Part shown: positions 24,960 through 31,715 of the stretch, piece after piece
How the letters are laid out: every line of letters starts with the position of its first letter
Numbering within the stretch: the first letter of the stretch is position 1
Source of the DNA: a virus
IMG/VR virus record: IMGVR_UViG_3300033149_004736
Location: 1-48,536 of that record
DNA: 48,536 nt
Direction: 5' to 3' (one strand)
Made by a program: the position numbers and the translations under genes
Notes under the pieces: model-generated
Told to the model about the DNA's origin: nothing
The model's database searches: none
The model's input: only the letters and a program-made list of their open reading frames with translations

Positions 24960-25910
24960 TCAGCTCCCCAAATTATAAATATTAAATCCGCCGCCTCTTT
25001 TCACAGTCGGAAGATTGGCAAACTCGACAGGAGTTGTGGGCTTATACTTATTATTCTTCCGGTTAATTTCCCCCATAACCGCGGCAATTTGAGCAATAGA
25101 AAGATTCGGCTCGTCTGCGTATTTAAGAGCAATTCCCGCCGCCCAGTCAACAATCAAATCCTGCACGTCATCATTCAGGGCGCAGTCAACATCCGAACCT
25201 GCTTCAAACTCGTTCAGGGGGAAATCGAAATAATTCCCGTCCGTAAAATTACCGCTGGCGGCGGGCGCAACGGTAAACTCGCGGGTAGTGCCGTTGTATG
25301 CCGTTACAACGTGCTTTGAATCGTGTTCGTAAGAATGAATCACTCCGCCTTTATAAAAATTGTCCGTGGAACTCAGACCTTGATTGTCTTTTCCAACAAA
25401 CTTTGTAGTAGAGGCCGGGCTTGAAGCGTCATACTGAAGGCGGCTTCTGAAAGCCATAGGAACAGGCAGTCTCTTATAGAGAATATCAACCGTATAGCCT
25501 GAAAAGGGCAAAACATAAACATAATCGCCTTCAAAATAATACACCGGGGAAGCAGAAGAAAAGACGGCGCTCCGGTTTTCAAGCCGCCGTCTTCTTCTAT
25601 CACTGAGCAGGGTACACCACTTGCCGTTACCCGAATGCTTTATGCCGATTATCCCTCTCTCGCCTTCGAGAACAAGCGGGTCAAGAGAGCTTAAATCAAT
25701 CTCACCGCTTGAGCCAAGAGCCTGGGCGGATTTTCTTGTCTCTATCTGCCGGACATAGAAAATCGCCAATTCCATACAGACGTGAATCTGGGCTTTATTA
25801 AGGAAAGATAATCGTTCCTCGGATGTGAATAATAACTCATCAAGCCCGGCTTTTTGGGCAATGATACGCAACCGGGTTTCGAGATCATCGACCATCTGCT
25901 GTACGGTCAA
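24960..25910 (-). CDS. head-tail adaptor-like protein (paralogue of 17409-18320)
   Basis: A 316-residue protein that starts at a TTG (25910) or at an ATG at 25895. Elements, in the same order as its paralogue: helical N-terminus (MVDDLETRLRIIAQKAGLDE), IDLSSLDPLVLEGERGIIGI, YVYVLPFSGYTVDILYKRLP, the beta insert TKFVGKDNQGLSSTDNFYKG and VVTAYNGTTREFTVAPAASG, and a C-terminal helical part. Adaptor proteins below the portal have such a helical-plus-beta organisation. The order portal, coat, adaptor, fibre fits. The exact virion position is inference. Confidence 0.65.
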   Translation of the reverse strand: MTVQQMVDDLETRLRIIAQKAGLDELLFTSEERLSFLNKAQIHVCMELAIFYVRQIETRKSAQALGSSGEIDLSSLDPLVLEGERGIIGIKHSGNGKWCTLLSDRRRRRLENRSAVFSSASPVYYFEGDYVYVLPFSGYTVDILYKRLPVPMAFRSRLQYDASSPASTTKFVGKDNQGLSSTDNFYKGGVIHSYEHDSKHVVTAYNGTTREFTVAPAASGNFTDGNYFDFPLNEFEAGSDVDCALNDDVQDLIVDWAAGIALKYADEPNLSIAQIAAVMGEINRKNNKYKPTTPVEFANLPTVKRGGGFNIYNLGS

Positions 25911-25916
25911 GATACA

Positions 25917-26294
25917 TCAACTCTCTTCCGATAAATAAGGCAAAACAAGAGCGAGAAGTTCTTTCCTGGTAATTGTTTCAATATCCTCCGGCACTTCCAG
26001 GCCGAGTCTCCTGGCCAGGCCATAAAGTTCCGGTTTGTTCATCCGCTGTGCCGTTTTAGCAGAAAGCGACAATTTGGAATGTGTTGTCTTGTCGTTTTCC
26101 GCATTCTCCGCATTCTCAACAGCCGGTACAGCGGGTGTCCCCGGCACCTGTACCGGGGGATGAGTAACAACACCGAATTTTGCAGGACTATCAACCCATC
26201 CCGGGCCAGCCGAATCTAATTCAGCCTGCGATTTAAATAAATAGCCCTGCGGAGCAAGCTTAGCATGATATCTGAATGCTGGAAAACCCGCCAT
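25917..26294 (-). CDS. small virion-associated protein with C-terminal helical (LEM/SAP-like) motif
   Basis: From the ATG at 26294 (AGGAGGT upstream) the protein is 125 residues: MAGFPAFRYHAKLAPQGYLF, then AELDSAGPGWVDSPAKFGVV, an Asn/Glu/Ala-rich linker (VENAENAEND), and a C-terminal helix pair MNKPELYGLARRLGLEVPED / ITRKELLALVLPYL, resembling short DNA-binding SAP or LEM-type helices. I recall proteins with the WVDSPAKFG-type segment in phage head-gene clusters. It may be a head completion or decoration factor. Confidence 0.6.
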   Translation of the reverse strand: MAGFPAFRYHAKLAPQGYLFKSQAELDSAGPGWVDSPAKFGVVTHPPVQVPGTPAVPAVENAENAENDKTTHSKLSLSAKTAQRMNKPELYGLARRLGLEVPEDIETITRKELLALVLPYLSEES

Positions 26295-26334
26295 TAGCAC
26301 CTCCTGTTAAATAATCGGTTTAAAACACCAAAAA

Positions 26335-26901
26335 TCAGCTTCCGGCGATAGTATGCTGCTCGTTTATAAGCCGGACGGTTACAACCACGACCTCGTTTTC
26401 ACTTTGAGCGTCAACAGCCACCGCGGCGGATACTGTGGTTCTGGAAGAGCCGTCTTTCTTGAAAGCGCTCTCTCCATTCAGAACTTCAAGGAAATCACCA
26501 GCGGCAACGTCGCTGGTACCTTCGACTCCAGCTTCTGCCTCACCGCCGACCTGAAACCATGCAAGATCATGTTCTGACACCGCGCCGAGACTTACGGCAG
26601 TCCTCACCGGGAAAGAGGTTGTGGCAACGGCAATGGCCTCCACGCCGTAATCATTGGAATATCCAAGAGTTACGACAGTACCGGCAGCTGAAATATCTCC
26701 GCCCGTTTCGTTATAAGCAGAGATATAAGTATTGCCGTCCTTATCGGTAAACTCGATACCTGCCGCAGGCGGCGTTTCAGAAATGTTTCGTCCGTCAATC
26801 AGGTCGTTAATTTCTGTGGCAACGGCAGTCAAACCTTCAAGCTTGTTGAGTTCTTCCAGACTGACATTGGCGTCAGTCCTGAAATTTATTACACCGCTCA
26901 T
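26335..26901 (-). CDS. putative head decoration protein
   Basis: Start chosen at the ATG 26901 (AAGGAG upstream) rather than the GTG nine bases earlier. The 188-residue protein has a short helix (VSLEELNKLEGLTAVATEIN) and then a long beta-rich part with Ala/Val/Gly-rich strands (GTVVTLGYSNDYGVEAIAVA, AGDFLEVLNGESAF, VVVVTVRLINEQHTIAG). The second part resembles capsid-decoration beta-tulip proteins by composition and by its place just downstream of the coat gene. Family not proven. Confidence 0.55.
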   Translation of the reverse strand: MSGVINFRTDANVSLEELNKLEGLTAVATEINDLIDGRNISETPPAAGIEFTDKDGNTYISAYNETGGDISAAGTVVTLGYSNDYGVEAIAVATTSFPVRTAVSLGAVSEHDLAWFQVGGEAEAGVEGTSDVAAGDFLEVLNGESAFKKDGSSRTTVSAAVAVDAQSENEVVVVTVRLINEQHTIAGS

Positions 26902-26943
26902 ATCTTCCACTCCTTTTGAAAAAGAACCGACAAATTAGTGAAT

Positions 26944-27294
26944 TCAAGAATTTTTGCCGGGCATAATAACAGCAGAGGCACTTGGATTCCCGCCGTCAGA
27001 ACCTACCCACAGCAATCTGATTTGCTGGATCGCCGAACAATGATTGTAAGGAATCAGGTAATTTCCATCGGCTGTATAGGTGTATTCCCCATCGGGAATC
27101 AAATACCAGCCGTCATCGCCTATTTTTGCCTCGACATGAAAAGTAACGCTGGCTCCGATACCGGATAACTTAAGGCCAAAAGCCACCTCTTCAACACCGT
27201 GGACAGCTATTTCCTCACTCGGCACGCCGAACGAGAGGCTTCCCAGGTCGTAAAAGGAGCCGAGGCCTCTTATTTTCAAAAGTTCCAGTGTCAT
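26944..27294 (-). CDS. hypothetical structural protein
   Basis: A 116-residue protein starting MTLELLKIRGLGSFYDLGSL after AAAGGAGGT. It is beta-rich: VAFGLKLSGIGASVTFHVEA, GWYLIPDGEYTYTADGNYLI, IQQIRLLWVGSDGGNPSASA. The pattern is that of a single beta-sandwich domain. It lies among head and decoration genes, so a virion role is likely, but nothing specific is recognised. Confidence 0.55.
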   Translation of the reverse strand: MTLELLKIRGLGSFYDLGSLSFGVPSEEIAVHGVEEVAFGLKLSGIGASVTFHVEAKIGDDGWYLIPDGEYTYTADGNYLIPYNHCSAIQQIRLLWVGSDGGNPSASAVIMPGKNS

Positions 27295-27312
27295 ATCAGG
27301 CTCGACCTCCTT

Positions 27313-27792
27313 TTATTCAAATTGAGAAGCCAGGTAAGCGATTGTGAACTGGGCTCCGACAAAAGCTGAATCAAAAGGAGCAAGGTTCACATCCACATAG
27401 GGAATCAAGTCTGAAAATTCAGTCCAAATCGCCTTATAAACGGTCAGGGTGGTGTCCGAGAACCCGCCGGCGCCCCAATTTATTCTCCTGAATGTAATCT
27501 TGCCGAAAGAAGAATTAACCGTAACCGTATCCTTGACAGTCCAAATCCATGCTTTCTGATAGCTGCTGTAAGCTGTTATCATTGCCGTAGTATCGGCCCG
27601 GACTGCTTCAAGAACATTGCCCTGATTGTTTTTCCACGCCACATAAGGTGAAATATATTTCAGTCCACGAACATCTGAAGAGGCCCGGTAAAGAATAGCC
27701 ATATCAAGCGAATTGGTTATTGTTACCTGAGCAATCAGCCAGCCGCAAAAGACAAGCAGCGGGACAGTTGCCAGAATAAGATATTTCCGCAT
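27313..27792 (-). CDS. membrane-anchored or secreted beta-rich protein
   Basis: The ATG at 27792 has a strong AGGAGGT and gives a 159-residue protein. It begins MRKYLILATVPLLVFCGWLI, a hydrophobic helix that can be a signal anchor or signal peptide. The rest is beta-rich (ITNSLDMAILYRASSDVRGL, KITFRRINWGAGGFSDTTLT, LAPFDSAFVGAQFTIAYLA). A secreted or membrane protein in the middle of head genes is unusual; it might act at the cell surface. A terminator hairpin directly precedes the gene, so its level may differ from that of its neighbours. Confidence 0.55.
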   Translation of the reverse strand: MRKYLILATVPLLVFCGWLIAQVTITNSLDMAILYRASSDVRGLKYISPYVAWKNNQGNVLEAVRADTTAMITAYSSYQKAWIWTVKDTVTVNSSFGKITFRRINWGAGGFSDTTLTVYKAIWTEFSDLIPYVDVNLAPFDSAFVGAQFTIAYLASQFE

Positions 27793-27814
27793 ACCGGATA
27801 CCTCCTGTTGTGAG

Positions 27815-27862
27815 AAAAAAGAGAAAACAGGGGAGGGGCGGCGCAAGCCCCGCTCCCCCTGT
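27815..27862 (-). terminator. Rho-independent terminator between head genes
   Basis: On the minus strand a GC-rich stem (27847-27862 ACAGGGGGAGCGGGGC with 27827-27839 GCCCCTCCCCTGT, one internal asymmetry) is followed by UUUUCUCUUUUUU. It lies after the gene at 27891 and 23 bp before the start codon at 27792, so it would cut down transcription from coat to downstream genes. Confidence 0.6.
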
Positions 27863-27890
27863 TATCGCTTTTTAAATTAAGCACGGCTTA

Positions 27891-28292
27891 TTAGCCGTAA
27901 TTTGCGGTGGCCAGTTGCGCAGACACGGAAACACGGCCATCGTTCTTTCCGCCCGGAACCACGGCGCATACGTAAAAATTGGTCTTTGAAGAATCCGTGA
28001 TTGAAAGCACATATTTGCCGGTTGAATCCGTCTGCACCATCAGGGCCTTTTTCGCCGTCAAAGCGCCCAAATCCTGATAACCGCTTACTGCCTCCACGTT
28101 GCCGCTTGCGCTGGTGTCGGTCAGGCCTTCGCCCGACGCCGAATCAGACAGATAGACCAGGAAATTAAGCACTTCGTTTACATTGTTGCCGTAGGCGTCC
28201 ACCACCTGCATGGTAACTTCACAGACGTTTGAATCGCCAGCGGCAGGAGTAAACTTTATATCACGGGCCACTCCTTGAAGATTTTCTCCCAT
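27891..28292 (-). CDS. Ig-like structural/decoration protein
   Basis: The ATG at 28292 follows AAAGGAGC and gives 133 residues: MGENLQGVARDIKFTPAAGD and onward. It has the strands of a bacterial Ig-like fold: VCEVTMQVVDAYGNNVNEVL, FLVYLSDSASGEGLT, GKYVLSITDSSKTNFYVCAV, GRVSVSAQLATANYG. Ig-like domains of this kind often decorate phage heads or tails. Its gene follows the coat gene by 85 bp with a simple hairpin between (GAGGGG / CCCCUC), so it is probably made in large amount and is a good candidate for the head decoration protein. Confidence 0.6.
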   Translation of the reverse strand: MGENLQGVARDIKFTPAAGDSNVCEVTMQVVDAYGNNVNEVLNFLVYLSDSASGEGLTDTSASGNVEAVSGYQDLGALTAKKALMVQTDSTGKYVLSITDSSKTNFYVCAVVPGGKNDGRVSVSAQLATANYG

Positions 28293-28377
28293 TTTATCTG
28301 CTCCTTTCAACACGAGGGGATTCTTGCAATGCCCCTCTAATTAAACTTTACGAGAAAAACGCCTTTACTTTCAAGTC

Positions 28378-29562
28378 TTAGCCTAACAGCCTGACGGCAA
28401 GGCCGGGATCCAGGGTCTTGACTCCGAACAGAATATCAATTCGGATGACCGTTGAATACTCCATTACCTGGAAATCTCCCACAACAGTCATGGTGATATT
28501 GTTGTGAGTTACCCTTGCCTGCTGAGAGGCGGGCAGGTACGGAGACAGCTCGATTGGAACCGTGCACAGGCCGAAAGCGTACCTATGGAAAGCCAAGTTT
28601 GCCGTATGATCGCCGACAACAGTGATTGCCGCACCGTCAGGAACAGCATTCGTAACGTTCTGATAGGCGCCCTCTGTAATGACCTCCGGCGATACCGGAA
28701 TAGTGGCGTTACCGCTGCCGTCCGAGTCTGTATCTGCGGTAACAACGAATTGCTGAAGTTTGCCGGTATCCTGCTTGTTGATTTTGTTCACGCTGTTGAC
28801 GCCGGCGATTGTGAAAATATCGCCTTTCTTCAGAGCGGGACTCAGGCTGGCAGTCCAGCCATCGGTTATAATGCTTGAGCCGGTCTGTCCTGCGCCGTTT
28901 GTCAAAGGTGTGCCGGTAGCCGTACCCTTCGTGTGCTTGCGGATATTCTGGCTCTCGTACAGATCATGGCCGGCAACATGGCCGAGATAGCCCCTTTCAA
29001 CCGCAGGCCGAGTAAGGCCTTGTATATAAAGACCTTTCAGGGCATCCACCATTGACCAGTTCGCCGCCGGATCCAGAACAAGCCTTCTCTCGTCTTTCGG
29101 CACGGCCAGCAGGTCGAGAAGCTCTCCCGCCGCCCCGAGATGAGAGAATTTGTTAGGAGTAACCCCGGCTGTGCCGACAGCGTTGTAAACGTCCAGGTAA
29201 AGCCCGGTCAGAGCCATATCAACATCGTCCACAAGCTTAATCATGTTCGGCCTGAGATAGCGTTCGCTGAACTGCTCGATTTTCAGAGTCAGGTCAGTAG
29301 TGGCAACCTCAATAGGAGCCGTCTTATGATAATTAAGCTCAAACGTGATGCTCTTTTCTTCGATGTCCTTGATCTTGCCGGTAATATCGGGGCCGTCAAC
29401 GGTCTGACCAATTACAGGAAGGCGAATTGAGATAGAATCCCCGACTTTGTGAAACTCGTTTTTATAGCCGGTGTTTACCAGCTTTGCCATGCGGGACATG
29501 TTCTCAAAAAGCCTGATTGACTCCTTCGCAATAATGCTGGGAGAAAGAAACGTATTAGCCAT
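28378..29562 (-). CDS. major capsid protein, P22 gp5 family
   Basis: A 394-residue protein: MANTFLSPSIIAKESIRLFE, NMSRMAKLVNTGYKNEFHKV, GDSISIRLPVIGQTVDGPDI, YHKTAPIEVATTDLTLKIEQ, SERYLRPNMIKLVDDVDMAL. The N-terminal arm followed by the beta-rich ITFELNYHKTAPIEV segment and helix FSERYLRPNMIKLVDDVDM is the pattern of P22-type coat proteins. An inserted beta domain occupies about residues 210-320 (KGDIFTIAGVNSVNKINKQD). No N-terminal prohead-protease region is seen; assembly would rely on the separate scaffold at 29578. Strong AAGGAGAG Shine-Dalgarno. Confidence 0.85.
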   Translation of the reverse strand: MANTFLSPSIIAKESIRLFENMSRMAKLVNTGYKNEFHKVGDSISIRLPVIGQTVDGPDITGKIKDIEEKSITFELNYHKTAPIEVATTDLTLKIEQFSERYLRPNMIKLVDDVDMALTGLYLDVYNAVGTAGVTPNKFSHLGAAGELLDLLAVPKDERRLVLDPAANWSMVDALKGLYIQGLTRPAVERGYLGHVAGHDLYESQNIRKHTKGTATGTPLTNGAGQTGSSIITDGWTASLSPALKKGDIFTIAGVNSVNKINKQDTGKLQQFVVTADTDSDGSGNATIPVSPEVITEGAYQNVTNAVPDGAAITVVGDHTANLAFHRYAFGLCTVPIELSPYLPASQQARVTHNNITMTVVGDFQVMEYSTVIRIDILFGVKTLDPGLAVRLLG

Positions 29563-29577
29563 TAAAAATCACTCTCC

Positions 29578-30759
29578 TTAAATCAAAGCCCCCTTTGTCT
29601 CAGCCTCTTTTTTATTCATGTGGCGGATGTATTCCTCCACACTCATATCGTTCAGAGACTTTTTGACCGTTTCGCTGCCCCCGAGGGTTTCGATAGGCTC
29701 AGGGGCGGAAGAGGACTCTTTTTCGGTTTCGGTTGAATTTTCCGTTTCCGGTTCGGATTCTTCCTCCCCGGACACGGAAGATTTTCCAGTCTCAGAAGTT
29801 TCAGATTTGGATTCAGAAGAGGAGAGTTTGGCTTCGATTTTGCCGATTTCCCGGGCAACTGCGTAAGGACTTGTCAGGTTGCTGATGCGTTTGGCTTCCT
29901 CTGGGTTGCTGGCTATGTGATAGGCTAGATCGGCGGCCATTTCTGAATCGTAAATAGCATCCATCATGGCATCTTTGTTCTGGCCAAGTTCCAGCTCCCG
30001 GCCTACAACCTCGTCAAAATCCTTATATTTCTTCCTGCCTTCAGCGAGTTTGGCTTCAAGCTCTTCAGCCGCAGAAGCTTGAGCGGCCTCCCGTTTGGAA
30101 GATTCCTGAAATTCCCTGAATTTATCGTCAAGAATTTTCGCCAGCCGTTTCTCAACCTGCCTGACCGCCCATGCTTCGTGTTCGTTTCTGAACTGATCGT
30201 AATCCTCGTACTTTTCCTCGTCATAGACAGGTTCGGGATCTTCCTTTTCGGGTTCCTCTTTCCCGATCTCTTCTTTCTCCTTGCCCTTTTCAGCCTCTCC
30301 CAGCCGCTTTTTGTCCTGCTCTATGGCATAATCCTGCCATTTTTTGCGTTCCGACTCGGATTCTTCGAGTTTTTTTGCAAGTTCGGCGCTTTTCCGTTCC
30401 TGCTCTCGATATTTCCGGGTTAAGGCATTGATCCGTTTTTTAACGCCTTCGGGATCGTCCTCTTTAAGCTCTGGAAGCTCTTCTTTCCCGCTTTCGGTTT
30501 CGGCTGAAGCCTTCTCTTCCTCTTTCTTCCCGGAGGGGGCTGATTTCTCCTTCTTGTCTTTCGCAGCCTCGGCCTGCCTGTCGGATTCGGATTCAGGCCC
30601 GGAAAGAGCCTCTTCATCCGGGAGCCTGCCTTCTTTTTCAGAAAAAGTTTCCTCGGTAACTATCTCAGGGTTAAATTCCTCTTCCTGAGTTTCCTTTTTT
30701 CTTTCGTCAGCAGTTTTCCCGGTCTTTTTCTCCGTATCCTTCTCTTTCTTTCTGTCCAT
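29578..30759 (-). CDS. scaffolding protein
   Basis: Start set at the ATG 30759 (MDRKKEKDTEKKTGKTADER) after AGAGAGGT; upstream codons in frame run into RNA element D. The 393-residue protein is extremely charged and Glu/Lys/Ser-rich, with long coiled-coil stretches (VKKRINALTRKYREQERKSA, ELAKKLEESESERKKWQDYA) and a compact region DYDQFRNEHEAWAVRQVEKR. The C-terminal end MSVEEYIRHMNKKEAE is a likely coat-binding helix. Position directly before the coat gene and composition are those of a phage scaffold. No protease motif seen. Confidence 0.75.
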   Translation of the reverse strand: MDRKKEKDTEKKTGKTADERKKETQEEEFNPEIVTEETFSEKEGRLPDEEALSGPESESDRQAEAAKDKKEKSAPSGKKEEEKASAETESGKEELPELKEDDPEGVKKRINALTRKYREQERKSAELAKKLEESESERKKWQDYAIEQDKKRLGEAEKGKEKEEIGKEEPEKEDPEPVYDEEKYEDYDQFRNEHEAWAVRQVEKRLAKILDDKFREFQESSKREAAQASAAEELEAKLAEGRKKYKDFDEVVGRELELGQNKDAMMDAIYDSEMAADLAYHIASNPEEAKRISNLTSPYAVAREIGKIEAKLSSSESKSETSETGKSSVSGEEESEPETENSTETEKESSSAPEPIETLGGSETVKKSLNDMSVEEYIRHMNKKEAETKGALI

Positions 30760-30830
30760 GTTAATACCTCTCTTTTTAAAAGCCCGGTGTTCACGCCGCC
30801 GGTAGCATCGCCTGGACAACGCCAGTAAAT

Positions 30831-30925
30831 AAAAAAGCCCGAACCGCCGCAGATACTGCGGCAATCCGGGCCTTGAAATCACCTGTTTGAATCTTCCTCC
30901 AAACAGGATTTCTCAGAAAACCGAA
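30831..30925 (-). ncRNA. structured leader/terminator RNA element, copy D
   Basis: Hairpin 1 is UUCGG-UUUU-CUGAG. Hairpin 2 has stem AAAUC / GAUUU with apical CCUGUUUG / CAAACAGG. Hairpin 3 is GCCCG with inner GCCGCAG-UAUC-UGCGGC and closing CGGGC, then U6. The stems differ in sequence from copies A-C but keep pairing. It lies about 70 nt upstream of the scaffold start codon and downstream of the small gene at 30984. Confidence 0.75.
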
Positions 30926-30983
30926 TTTACAGCTGAAATTTTACGATTTTTCTTTGTGAAACTAAACTATCACCGCCCTTTGA

Positions 30984-31160
30984 TTAATTTATACATTCTG
31001 AAAGTTTTTCAGCTAATACTTCTGCTGAATACGGGCATATCAAATTTACTCCATGACAGAGAACCAATTTACATATATTTTCGCCTTCTGGTTTTATACA
31101 TATAATACTCATTTCATCAACATAAACAATGCCTTCAACTGTATCGATTTCAATCAACAC
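30984..31160 (-). CDS. small hypothetical protein
   Basis: A 58-codon frame with GTG start (TTG next codon) after a G-rich AAGGGGGG site: MLIEIDTVEGIVYVDEMSII and onward, ending AEVLAEKLSECIN. It looks like a small beta-beta-beta-alpha protein with four cysteines. It lies between the portal-side small genes and RNA element D. Confidence is moderate because the frame is short and the start weak. Confidence 0.5.
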   Translation of the reverse strand: MLIEIDTVEGIVYVDEMSIICIKPEGENICKLVLCHGVNLICPYSAEVLAEKLSECIN

Positions 31161-31193
31161 TGTTTGCCCCCCTTCTTGTCTTTGGGGCTTTTC

Positions 31194-31391
31194 CTATGAG
31201 CGATTTTTTTTCTTTCTCGTTTTCCTGCTTTTCCGGGCCGGTTTCCCGGTCGGTTTCCAATCGCCGTGTTCAATGCCGCGCAAAAGGTTAACCGCCTTTT
31301 TGGCATTTGCGGCTGATTTGCATGTCTGTTTGACTTTCCAACGTCCGTTCTTTTTGTGGTAAACCTTGTTTCCAATGACTTTGTAAGGCAC
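31194..31391 (-). CDS. small basic phage protein
   Basis: A 65-residue basic protein from a GTG start with GGAGGTG upstream: MPYKVIGNKVYHKKNGRWKV, QTCKSAANAKKAVNLLRGIE, then a Lys/Arg-rich tail. The pattern V-x-x-K-x-G-x-W-x-x-K, S-x-x-x-A-K-x-x-x-x-L-L-x-G-x-E-H-G-W-K-P is one I recall from small proteins encoded near portal genes in many phages. It may bind nucleic acid. A longer overlapping frame (31154-31426) in a different phase is a shadow. Confidence 0.65.
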   Translation of the reverse strand: MPYKVIGNKVYHKKNGRWKVKQTCKSAANAKKAVNLLRGIEHGDWKPTGKPARKSRKTRKKKNRS

Positions 31392-31397
31392 TTCTTC

Positions 31398-31544
31398 TCA
31401 CCTCCCCCTGCCTTTACCGCGGCCACCGCCGAGTCCTCTGCCCGGGCCGGAGCCTTTGCATGGTTTTCTGTTCTTGTTTCTTCTGCCGCCGCCCTTCATT
31501 CCTCTGCCTTTGCCTACGCCACGTTTAGCTCCGTATTCAGCCAT
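31398..31544 (-). CDS. very small Gly/Arg-rich protein
   Basis: From the ATG at 31544 the protein has 48 residues: MAEYGAKRGVGKGRGMKGGG, RRNKNRKPCKGSGPGRGLGG, GRGKGRGR. Glycine, arginine and lysine make up most of it, as in RGG-type RNA/DNA-binding peptides. It lies in a row of small genes between scaffold and portal, and similar Gly/Arg-rich miniproteins are, from memory, common at this place in related phages. Function unknown. Confidence 0.6.
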   Translation of the reverse strand: MAEYGAKRGVGKGRGMKGGGRRNKNRKPCKGSGPGRGLGGGRGKGRGR

Positions 31545-31546
31545 TT

Positions 31547-31708
31547 TCAACCGTCCTTCATTCTGTTTTTGGTATGGATATAGCAATTTACGATACCGCC
31601 GTCCCTGAAATTAACTTCAAGAATTAACTGGCCGGTAAATTTCCCCAGTATCCATTTCTCGACAAGTTCTATGAACTGCGAAAATCTGTTTTTTAAATTC
31701 TGGTTCAC
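31547..31708 (-). CDS. small hypothetical protein
   Basis: A 53-residue frame from a GTG at 31708 with GGAGG 11 bases upstream: MNQNLKNRFSQFIELVEKWI, LGKFTGQLILEVNFRDGGIV, NCYIHTKNRMKDG. An N-terminal helix and a beta hairpin (GQLILEVNFRDGGIVNCYI) resemble small phage DUF2292-like proteins. The stop lies two bases before the next start codon and the start seven bases after the portal stop, so the frame fits exactly into the operon. Confidence 0.6.
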   Translation of the reverse strand: MNQNLKNRFSQFIELVEKWILGKFTGQLILEVNFRDGGIVNCYIHTKNRMKDG

Positions 31709-31715
31709 TTACGTC

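Noticed and set aside
30079-30688. Plus-strand ORFs opposite the scaffold gene
   Set aside because: Ser/Phe-rich complements of Glu/Lys codons; no ribosome site or context.
31154-31426. 90-codon minus-strand ORF overlapping the small basic gene
   Set aside because: Different phase from 31194-31391, which has the GGAGGTG site and the recognisable phage pattern.
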